This document shows, one piece after another, positions 1 to 5,882 of a stretch of 11,832 bases of DNA (position 1 is its first letter; every line of letters starts with the position of its first letter). The notes beneath the pieces were generated by a model that worked only from the letters and a program-made list of their open reading frames with translations, did no database searches and was not told where the DNA came from. This DNA comes from Nitrospinota bacterium (GTDB lineage Bacteria > UBA8248), in contig DNYS01000276.1 in the NCBI GenBank assembly GCA_003506735.1, positions 7,827 through 19,658 of the forward strand. Direction: 5' to 3'. Made by a program: the position numbers and the translations under genes.

Positions 1-354
1 GATCATTCGGTCAATGCTGTGGGATATATAATAAGAGACGAAACGGGATCGGTTCTTTATTCGGGCGATACGGGTCCCACCCATACAATTTGGGAAAAAG
101 CCCGCGAACTCGACGACCTCCGGGCGATCATTACAGAGTTGGCGTTTCCGAATTTCATGCAAAACATTGCTGAGTTGGCCAAGCATTTCACGCCGAAATC
201 TTTGTACGAGGAAACAAAAAAAATGCCGCCCGACGTTCCCATCTATCTCTTTCATGAAAAAATTCGCTACCACAAGGAACTTTTGAAGGATCTCGAAGCG
301 TTGAATGAACCAAGGCTTAAAATATTCGTTCAAGGAGAAACTTACCAGTTCTAG
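1..354 (+). CDS. Metallo-beta-lactamase-fold 3',5'-cyclic-nucleotide phosphodiesterase, C-terminal part (5'-truncated by window edge)
   Basis: The reading frame is open from base 1, so this is the last 117 residues of a longer protein; the GTG at 19 is internal (Val of a HSVNAVGY stretch), not the start. Visible family landmarks are SGDTG at residues 21-25, whose Asp is the metal-bridging ligand in this fold, KHFTP at 61-65 (the usual version is GHLTP, giving another metal His), and YLFHEK at 82-87 containing the late His. This order matches class-II cAMP phosphodiesterases, which hydrolyse cAMP to 5'-AMP with two metal ions. The upstream metal-binding HxHxDH motif lies outside the window. 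The stop at 352-354 is 44 bases before the adenylate cyclase gene on the same strand, which supports a cAMP-degrading role. A related MBL hydrolase such as an RNase Z-like enzyme is possible but less likely given the neighbour and the SGDTGPT signature. Composition is AT-richer than the rest of the window. Confidence 0.82.
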   Translation, partial: DHSVNAVGYIIRDETGSVLYSGDTGPTHTIWEKARELDDLRAIITELAFPNFMQNIAELAKHFTPKSLYEETKKMPPDVPIYLFHEKIRYHKELLKDLEALNEPRLKIFVQGETYQF

Positions 355-357
355 GGG

Positions 358-379
358 TATTGTCCCTCGCGGGACGATA
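358..379 (+). other. Intercistronic hairpin between phosphodiesterase and adenylate cyclase genes
   Basis: Bases 358-366 (TATTGTCCC) pair with 371-379 (GGGACGATA) to form a 9-bp stem with one G-U pair and a four-base TCGC loop. It starts three bases after the phosphodiesterase stop and ends 19 bases before the cyclase ATG. No T-run follows, so it does not look like a classical intrinsic terminator. It could be an mRNA-stability or processing element, or an attenuating structure between the two cistrons. The structure is read from sequence only. Confidence 0.5.
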
Positions 380-398
380 AAACTGGGCAAACTTAAAG

Positions 399-3300
399 AT
401 GGCGCTGAAGAAATTTTTCGGAAAAAAAGATACAGACGAGTGGGACGCTGGCGACGATATCCTCGGTTCGTCCAGTGATTCCTTCTCCGCGACCCCTGAC
501 TTCGATTCGGCCGATCAGAAAGTGATCACCGGGATATCCATCCGCGCGCGCGCATATGTCGAATACAACCAGCGGAAAATCGTCACGATCCTTTCCAAGC
601 TGAACGATCTGGATAAGCAAATTTTCACCATCCTCCCCTCCCTGGTACACCTCAACCTGCCCGGCATCCCGGGCTATGTGGACGACCCGGAAATGGTTCC
701 GGACGGAGTCCTCGATTTCAAGCACGATGGCGACATCCCCAGGCGAATCGAAATGCAGATTCCCACCGCGAATGTCACGCAGGCTGATTTCAGGAATCGC
801 ACAGGCTCATGCCCCATCTACTCGCTGTCCGCCATGGGAAGCCTGGCGACCATCGCCCAAACCTCCAAGAGCGACTTCGATATCTGGGTTTGCGTCAATA
901 AATCGGACTTCACCTCGGAGAAGCTCAAAGGGCTTGCATTCAAGCTAGGGAAAATCGAGGAGTGGACGGAAAAGATCAACCGTTTCGAATGCCATTTTTT
1001 CATCACCGATATCAGTGAGGCGCGAAACAACAAATTCGGCGAGTCCGACGAGGAAAGCGCCGGGTCCGCCCTGGGTAAGCTTCTCAAGGAAGAATTTTTC
1101 CGGACGCATACCGTACTGGCTGGCGCCCCACCCCTCTGGACCGCATTGCCGCCGCATATCACCGACGAAGAATACGAACGCGTCTCTCAACTCGCCTTCG
1201 ACCATTTCATCATCAATTCGAAATCCTACATCGATCTCGGCAACGCCCAGCACATCTCCATGGAGGAGGGGTTCGGCGCCGCTCTATGGCAACTCAATAA
1301 GGCGCTCGGAAGCCCTTTCAAATCGGCGATGAAAATGGGACTTATCGAAGACTACATGGACCCCGAATCGGCCAACACCCTTCTTTGCGACGTTTTGAAG
1401 GAAAATATCACCAACCTTGCTTCCAGGAAAGAAAAAGAGAGAGACGAATTCGACTCTCTCGGCCACGGCCAGCAAATCGATGAGCACCCCAACCGGTTCG
1501 ATCTCGACGGCTATCTCCTCATGTTCAACCGCATCCTGGAATACTACAAGCGCATGGATCGGAGCGATCTCCTGGAGATCTTGAGGCAGTGCTTCTACCT
1601 CAAGGCTGGCGACACGATTACGGGAATCAACGACCCCATGCGGAGCCGGAACCGGAAAAAAGACATGCTCGGCGAGCTCATCGAGGGTTGGAACTGGGAT
1701 AACGACTACATTCTCAAGCTGAACAATTTCAAGGAATGGCCGTTCGATCAAAGCGTCAAGCTGGGCAACGAGGTCAATAAATTTATCATCGAATCCTACA
1801 AACGCCTCTCTCAGACCGGCGCCACCTCCAACGCCATGATCAACGCAACCGACCTCACCGTCCTGGGCCGGAAACTTTTCACATTCTATTCGAAGAAAGA
1901 AAAAAAGGTCGAATACCTTCCCAAAACCTTCGAGGACAGCCTTCACCAGGATCAAATCACTTTTACGATGACCCCCTCCCGGACCGGCGGCGAAAACTTG
2001 TGGAAGGTCTACCGCGGTCCGGTTTCCGCGGCGGATCTCAAAAGCGATAAAATCGAACCAAATCTCCTCCGCCAGACCAGAAACCTGCCGGACCTTCTCA
2101 TCTGGCTAGTTGCGAACGGGGTGTGGGACCAACGGACCCAGGTCAACCTGCAATCGCGCGAGTCGCGCCTGACCGCCGCCAACCTGCAGGACATACTGGA
2201 TTCGCTGGGAGAATACTTTCCGCCCATCAATGTCGGGCACCTGCCCAACGATGACTTGATCAAGGATTCGGAAATCAGAAGGCTGTGCGTGATCATCAAT
2301 CTTGGGGAAACCAGCCAAGGACAGGGAATCCGCCGGGTCGATGTCATATACCGCACTTCCTGGGGGGAGGTTTACACCGAACGCCCAGCGGAAAATGTAG
2401 ACAAGATGGCCGCCATGCGATTTTGCCTGGATCGCCTGCCACCCGCCGAAGAAGGCAAAAAGGTCGCTGTGAAGGTGTATGTCCCGACAGCGAAGACGGG
2501 GCTAGCGACGGACAGGAAAATATTCACGGACTTCGAAAACGAGCTTCAGGGGATCGCCAATTTCTTCCGCGGCAAGCCCCTTCCTCCCTTGACTCAGCGG
2601 ACATTCCTGTTCCAGGGGGAGCAAGGGCTCATTTCAGCCTCCTGGAACGGTAAGGAGGCGCAAACCAGCCGCCACGCCTCGTTCGAGGATTTTTTCCAAA
2701 AAGGCGAGCGCGGCAGGCTGGTCCGCACCGAAATCGGCGTTGCCTCCTCGGCCACGGAATTGATCGCCCAGCAAGCCATAGCCGATGTACTCCAATTGAA
2801 TTCCATCCAGGTCATGATGCGCAACGATGGCGTCCGGGCCCATGTGTACATTTCCGACGAAATGGGCGGAACCATGTATGTCAGCATGGGAAAGGACGCA
2901 TGGCCGGCCTACTCAGTCAGGTTGGGCGTATTCCTGAGCAACGTGGCCAAGAGAATCATGAACGAGCCATGGCGCGTGAAAGCCAAAATGCCTCCCGTCA
3001 ATTTGTTGTTCTACACCGTCAAAACCAGAAAGACGAATCCGAACCACTATGAGATCATCGAAAACTCGGGCAAACTGCTCCAAGCCGTCGAAAGCAGGAA
3101 GAACGATCCGGGCCAGGTCATTTTCGCCGAGAGGAAAACCAAGGACGGGAAGCGGGCCCTCGTCTTTCAAATTAATGGAGAGAGAATCACCAGCCTCCAG
3201 CATGGCGTGAAGGTATTCGAGGAGACCGCTCGCCTTTTCCTGAAAAACCAGCCCAAGGCCGCTTCCATCCCCATAGCCGACATTTCCCTTCCGCTGGATT

Positions 3301-3404
3301 TCAGAAAAAAGAACTGCCCCCGGGGCGCGAAAACTTTCCATTTCATAGCATACAAAAACATACTGGAGCGCAATCTGAACGATGCGCTGAAAGCTCTCCG
3401 GTAA
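399..3404 (+). CDS. cyaA: Class-I adenylate cyclase (CyaA family)
   Basis: This protein makes cAMP and pyrophosphate from ATP in the cytoplasm. The N-terminal half carries the class-I signatures in order: LPSLVHLNLPGIPGYVD at residues 79-95; the nucleotidyltransferase core at 146-165, with G147-S148 and the metal-binding pair D159/D161 in SDFDIWVC; an EEFFRTHTVLAGAPPLW block at about 231-247; and an IDLGNAQHIS...EGFGAALWQLNKAL...SPFKSAMK stretch at about 278-317. These match the layout of enterobacterial and pseudomonad CyaA. At 1001 residues it is longer than the enterobacterial enzyme (about 850); the extra length is in the C-terminal half, beyond roughly residue 540, where I recognise no motif. 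No membrane segment or signal peptide is seen. The ATG at 399 has only a weak ribosome-binding site, and the preceding hairpin may matter for its expression. The gene follows the phosphodiesterase gene by 44 bases, so cAMP synthesis and breakdown are probably co-regulated. No frameshift is visible. Confidence 0.95.
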   Translation: MALKKFFGKKDTDEWDAGDDILGSSSDSFSATPDFDSADQKVITGISIRARAYVEYNQRKIVTILSKLNDLDKQIFTILPSLVHLNLPGIPGYVDDPEMVPDGVLDFKHDGDIPRRIEMQIPTANVTQADFRNRTGSCPIYSLSAMGSLATIAQTSKSDFDIWVCVNKSDFTSEKLKGLAFKLGKIEEWTEKINRFECHFFITDISEARNNKFGESDEESAGSALGKLLKEEFFRTHTVLAGAPPLWTALPPHITDEEYERVSQLAFDHFIINSKSYIDLGNAQHISMEEGFGAALWQLNKALGSPFKSAMKMGLIEDYMDPESANTLLCDVLKENITNLASRKEKERDEFDSLGHGQQIDEHPNRFDLDGYLLMFNRILEYYKRMDRSDLLEILRQCFYLKAGDTITGINDPMRSRNRKKDMLGELIEGWNWDNDYILKLNNFKEWPFDQSVKLGNEVNKFIIESYKRLSQTGATSNAMINATDLTVLGRKLFTFYSKKEKKVEYLPKTFEDSLHQDQITFTMTPSRTGGENLWKVYRGPVSAADLKSDKIEPNLLRQTRNLPDLLIWLVANGVWDQRTQVNLQSRESRLTAANLQDILDSLGEYFPPINVGHLPNDDLIKDSEIRRLCVIINLGETSQGQGIRRVDVIYRTSWGEVYTERPAENVDKMAAMRFCLDRLPPAEEGKKVAVKVYVPTAKTGLATDRKIFTDFENELQGIANFFRGKPLPPLTQRTFLFQGEQGLISASWNGKEAQTSRHASFEDFFQKGERGRLVRTEIGVASSATELIAQQAIADVLQLNSIQVMMRNDGVRAHVYISDEMGGTMYVSMGKDAWPAYSVRLGVFLSNVAKRIMNEPWRVKAKMPPVNLLFYTVKTRKTNPNHYEIIENSGKLLQAVESRKNDPGQVIFAERKTKDGKRALVFQINGERITSLQHGVKVFEETARLFLKNQPKAASIPIADISLPLDFRKKNCPRGAKTFHFIAYKNILERNLNDALKALR

Positions 3405-3441
3405 ATCAGCCCCCTGGCACGCCGTCCCGGTTTTTCATTTC

Positions 3442-3470
3442 TTGACACCCATTCGCCGCCGCCCTACTCT
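3442..3470 (+). promoter_or_regulatory. Candidate sigma-70-type promoter (-35 TTGACA, -10 TACTCT)
   Basis: A perfect -35 hexamer TTGACA (3442-3447) is separated by exactly 17 bases from TACTCT (3465-3470), which keeps the three most conserved -10 positions (T1, A2, T6). Transcription would start near 3476-3478, leaving about 28 bases before the short ORF at 3506 and about 73 before the TTG start at 3550. The element sits just downstream of the cyclase stop (3404), so the small gene that follows probably has its own promoter. The TTG at 3442 could be mistaken for a start codon but has no ribosome-binding site. Confidence 0.55.
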
Positions 3471-3505
3471 GCGGTTCCACCGGCAGCAAGGGGGAGGGCC
3501 GAAAA

Positions 3506-3553
3506 ATGACTCTCCGCACGTTCAAAAAAATCCATGGAGACCTAATTCATTGA
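3506..3553 (+). CDS. 15-codon ORF: leader peptide, or true N-terminus of the next gene
   Basis: The ATG at 3506 is preceded by a very strong Shine-Dalgarno run (GGGGGAGGG, within 3490-3498) at good spacing. It encodes MTLRTFKKIHGDLIH and stops at TGA 3551-3553. That stop overlaps the TTG start of the next reading frame at 3550 (TTGA), a classic coupling arrangement. Two readings are possible. It may be a short upstream ORF translationally coupled to the downstream gene. Alternatively, a single base may be missing near 3549, and this is really the N-terminus of one protein of about 98 residues. The second reading gains weight because the adjacent cheX copy also lacks single bases. Confidence 0.45.
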   Translation: MTLRTFKKIHGDLIH

Positions 3554-3798
3554 CCGACGTGAACGAGCGGCGGCGGCATGGCCGCGAAATGGCCGAAAGA
3601 ATCAGCCAGCTTCTCTCACAGGATATTCCGGGATTCGAGCACAATATCCGCTTCAATTATGTCGACGACAGCTTTCGCCTATGGTGGGGGGAGCGGGGAG
3701 ATCCGGACACGACACTTCTGATCACGTTCGACCAGCTGCGGACGCTGAACGACGATGAGCTTCGGCAAATCATCCGGAATACAGACAAAAATTCCTGA
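3550..3798 (+). CDS. Small acidic protein of unknown function
   Basis: I do not recognise this family. Reading from TTG 3550 gives 82 residues: a charged start (TDVNERRRHGREMAERIS), a likely short helix (MAERISQLLSQ), a GFEHNIRFNYVD segment suggesting beta structure, an RLWWGERGDPDT stretch and an acidic C-terminus with LRTLNDDELRQII. There is no signal peptide or membrane helix, so it is probably cytoplasmic. TTG 3550 is chosen because GGAGA (3536-3540) lies nine bases upstream. An in-frame ATG at 3589 (69 residues) lacks a ribosome-binding site. The in-frame TTG at 3442 coincides with a -35 promoter hexamer and is unlikely. It has its own candidate promoter after the cyclase and lies tail-to-tail with the broken cheX. 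A link to cAMP or chemotaxis signalling is only positional. Confidence 0.6.
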   Translation: MTDVNERRRHGREMAERISQLLSQDIPGFEHNIRFNYVDDSFRLWWGERGDPDTTLLITFDQLRTLNDDELRQIIRNTDKNS

Positions 3799-3843
3799 GG
3801 CCGGTGCGCATTCGCGGCGGAATAAAGAAAGAACGGAACCTTC

Positions 3844-3854
3844 CCCCTCAGGGG
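3844..3854. other. Short CCCC-TCA-GGGG hairpin between convergent genes
   Basis: Four C (3844-3847) and four G (3851-3854) can pair around a three-base loop, immediately beyond the cheX stop codon on the minus strand and 46 bases after the small gene on the plus strand. The stem is short and no T-run follows on either strand, so a terminator function is only a guess. Confidence 0.25.
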
Positions 3855-4317
3855 TCAGCTCGAGAAAGAAGCTTCGATGTAAAAATTTCCGCTCTCGGTC
3901 GAAAACAAAATCATGAGGGTGGTTCCACCCTGGGCTACGTGGCGGACGGTGTGGTTCTTTCCCCGCACGACCGGGGGAATAGCAGCCGTAAAATCATATC
4001 CGGCCTTCTGCAGTTGCGAGCGCGCATCACCTGAAACATGTCCGTCAACTCCCCGTCGGCGTCCGCGACCACTTCATTCATCTCTTCGTATTTTTCCCCG
4101 ATCATATTTCCCACCCCCTCGAGGGCGCACGCTTCGGAAAAGCTCACGGCCAGCGAGTCCTCCGAATGGCCCGTCAGGCCGATGACCCCGGTAATGTCCC
4201 CAACGGCCACATCGGTTTCCTTGATCCGGGGCTTTCCCGGTTTCGGGGTAAGCATGGCCATCGTGCTCAAAACATTGATCGTGGCTTGAAGAAAGGGATT
4301 GAAACCTCAGCTTTCAT
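3855..4317 (-). pseudogene. cheX: CheX-family CheY-P phosphatase, interrupted by two single-base frameshifts
   Basis: CheX dephosphorylates CheY-P. The minus-strand ATG at 4317 follows a strong GGGAGAG ribosome-binding site and begins MKAEVSIPFF. One base is missing between 4287 and 4288, after which ATINVLSTMAMLTPKPGKP continues. The middle part reads on through GDITGVIGLTG, SLAVSFSE and DADGELTDMFQ. A second base, a G on the minus strand, is missing at 4030/4031 (GGTGAT where GGGTGAT is expected). After it comes GDARSQLQKAGYDFTAAIP, GKNHTV and GGTTLMILFSTESGNFYIEASFSS to a TGA at 3855-3857. Restoring both bases gives 154 residues, almost exactly the usual CheX length. The catalytic ExxN motif reads ExxD (E90, D93 in the restored numbering), so the phosphatase Asn is also lost. 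Either the gene is decaying, or both gaps are short-homopolymer base-calling errors in a real but atypical CheX. It is divergent from the cheY homologue at 4462. Confidence 0.85.
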
Positions 4318-4461
4318 CACACTCTCCCGGGAGGCTGAAAATATCTCTTCAACGCGGCGGCGGAAATTTCGAATCAAGTGCATGGCGCGCTCGCAGGGAA
4401 AAAGCTTTTGTGGTGGCCATTTTGTCCACTGCCCCCCAAATAAATGACTTGGAGGCATACA

Positions 4462-4839
4462 TTGGATCTAAAAATGAAGGTTCTCGTAGTCGATGACTTC
4501 GCCACGATGAGAAAAGTAGTCCGCAATATGCTTCGCCAGATCGGGTTCGACAACGTCTCCGAGGCGGAAAACGGCGAGGAAGGATTCCGTATGGCGAAAG
4601 CGGGAGATTTCGGCCTGATTGTTTCGGGCTGGAACATGCCCGTGATGACTGGCCTGGAATTCCTCAAGGCCGTCCGCGCGGACGAGAAAACGAAAAAAAC
4701 CCCATTTCTGATGGTAACCGCCGAGGCGCTCAAGGAAAATATCATCATGGCCATTCAGGCCGGCGCTTCGAACTACATCGTCAAGCCCTTCACGCCCGTC
4801 GTCTTTGAGGAAAAACTCAGCGCCATTTTCAAGAATTAG
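4462..4839 (+). CDS. cheY: CheY-like single-domain response regulator lacking the phosphoacceptor aspartate
   Basis: This is a stand-alone receiver domain of 125 residues, the usual CheY length. The TTG at 4462 is preferred: GGAGG (4451-4455) lies six bases upstream, and it gives the family's usual MDxxMKVLVVDD start. The alternative is the in-frame ATG at 4474. Conserved positions present are the acid pair D11/D12, T86 in MVTAEA and K108 in the IVKPF motif. The phosphoacceptor, Asp57 of E. coli CheY, is replaced by Gly56 (codon GGC 4627-4629, in IVSGWNMP where IVTDWNMP is typical). A nearby Asp of the family (DFDxxVTD) is also Gly (G51). The protein should not be phosphorylated in the normal way. 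It may be an inactive or phosphorylation-independent receiver, or an early pseudogene, although the frame is intact. It is divergent from the broken cheX across 144 bases in which I could not define a promoter. Confidence 0.9.
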   Translation: MDLKMKVLVVDDFATMRKVVRNMLRQIGFDNVSEAENGEEGFRMAKAGDFGLIVSGWNMPVMTGLEFLKAVRADEKTKKTPFLMVTAEALKENIIMAIQAGASNYIVKPFTPVVFEEKLSAIFKN

Positions 4840-4878
4840 CAACCGGCCCCTCACGCACCGGCGCCCCTTGCCGCGCCA

Positions 4879-5763
4879 TCAAGACAAATTCGCCAGTTCC
4901 TTGAAAATCCTGAATATCGAACTCCCATCCTCGTTCTGGCGTCCCTTGCTTCTTTGGGCCATGTAGAATTGCTCTAAAAGCCCCGCCAGGGGGACGGGCA
5001 CGTCCAGGTCCTTGGCCGACTGAATCGCACACTCGAGATCCTTCAATACAATCCATATGGGGCCGGAGGGAGGGTAATTGTCGGCCAGCATATCCTTCCC
5101 CCGGACATCGAGAACGTTCGAGCCCGCCGCCCCGGAGCACAGCGTATCGAGCATGACCTCGGGCGAGATTCCCGCCTTCAGGCCCAGGGTCATTCCCTCG
5201 GCGGCCCCGGCCATGGTCACGAACAGCACCAGGTTCACCACCAGCTTGAGTTGGGCGGCAAGGCCGTTTTTCTCGCTCACATAAATGGTTTTCTTGCCGA
5301 TGGCGTCAAAGGCGGGCTTGGCCAGATCGAAGGCCCCCCTCGGCCCGGCGCTCATAACGACCAAATCCTTGACCGCCGCCTGCTTGCCGACCCCGCTCAC
5401 CGGGGTATCGAGCCAATGAAACCCCTTCTCCTCGGCGGCCTCGGCCATGGAGCGGGAAAACTTGGGCGGCACTGTGCTCATATCGGCGATGACCGTGCCC
5501 TTTTCGGCGCCCTCGAATATACCCTCGGGCCCGGCGGCGGCCTGCTCGACCACGCCGTAATTCGGCAAGGAGGTCATCACCAGTTGCGCGCCCCTAGCCA
5601 CGTCGGCCGGAGAGGACGCCCGCCGCAAAGCCTTCCCCTCGAATTTCGCATACATCTCCTCCAGCGGGTCGAACCCCGCCACCTCGAACCCCGCGTCCAA
5701 AAGGTGCCCGGCGAATGCTCCGCCCATGACTCCCAACCCGACGATGCCCACATTCAAGCTCAT
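4879..5763 (-). CDS. NAD(P)-dependent beta-hydroxyacid dehydrogenase (3-hydroxyisobutyrate dehydrogenase family)
   Basis: This cytoplasmic oxidoreductase has 294 residues, the normal family length. The N-terminal Rossmann domain carries GIVGLGVMGG (residues 6-15). The substrate-binding signature is DTPVSGVG at 119-126 (the usual form is DAPVSGG, so the second Gly is displaced). The catalytic Lys is K173 with N177 in the AAQLKLVVNL segment (169-178), followed by the all-alpha dimerisation domain. Family members oxidise 3-hydroxyisobutyrate, tartronate semialdehyde, 2-hydroxy-3-oxopropionate or related beta-hydroxyacids; the exact substrate cannot be read here. The ATG at 5763 has a good AAGGAGTG ribosome-binding site eight bases upstream. 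It lies 119 bases downstream of the SDR gene on the same strand, probably in the same transcript, and converges on cheY with a 39-base gap. No defect is seen. Confidence 0.9.
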   Translation of the reverse strand: MSLNVGIVGLGVMGGAFAGHLLDAGFEVAGFDPLEEMYAKFEGKALRRASSPADVARGAQLVMTSLPNYGVVEQAAAGPEGIFEGAEKGTVIADMSTVPPKFSRSMAEAAEEKGFHWLDTPVSGVGKQAAVKDLVVMSAGPRGAFDLAKPAFDAIGKKTIYVSEKNGLAAQLKLVVNLVLFVTMAGAAEGMTLGLKAGISPEVMLDTLCSGAAGSNVLDVRGKDMLADNYPPSGPIWIVLKDLECAIQSAKDLDVPVPLAGLLEQFYMAQRSKGRQNEDGSSIFRIFKELANLS

Positions 5764-5862
5764 GAATCACACTCCTTTCGAAATGGCGACAAAATAGTTC
5801 GGATGAAACGATCTCCACTTTAACCATGCGGGCCCTCGGCGGCAAAGCCGGAGACCGTCCCC

Positions 5863-5881
5863 GGGGCGACGCGCCCGCCCC
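5863..5881 (-). other. GC-rich hairpin just after the SDR stop codon
   Basis: GGGGCG (5863-5868) pairs perfectly with CGCCCC (5876-5881) around a seven-base loop, one base beyond the stop of the minus-strand SDR gene. There is no T-run directly after it in the direction of transcription. It could slow or partially stop transcription, or protect the upstream cistron's 3' end, ahead of the dehydrogenase gene at 5763. This is a weak call in a GC-rich background. Confidence 0.3.
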
Positions 5882-5882
5882 C

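Noticed and set aside
3405..3441. Intrinsic terminator after the adenylate cyclase, suggested by a TTTTT run at 3431
   Set aside because: I could not find a stable stem immediately before the T-run.
3935..4270. A 111-residue minus-strand reading frame taken as a gene on its own
   Set aside because: Its first three quarters are the middle of CheX and its last 20 or so residues are out-of-frame sequence after the second frameshift; the gene is annotated as interrupted cheX instead.
3913..4289. Plus-strand reading frames across the cheX locus
   Set aside because: They lie antisense to a recognisable CheX, contain no known motif and have no convincing ribosome-binding sites.
4318..4461. Sigma-28 or sigma-54 promoter in the divergent cheX/cheY gap
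   Set aside because: Several GG/GC and TTG-like fragments are present, but none has both elements at correct spacing on either strand.
4860..4877. GGCGC/GCGCC inverted repeat between cheY and the dehydrogenase as a bidirectional terminator
   Set aside because: Only five pairs with an eight-base loop and no T-run on either side; easily random in GC-rich DNA.
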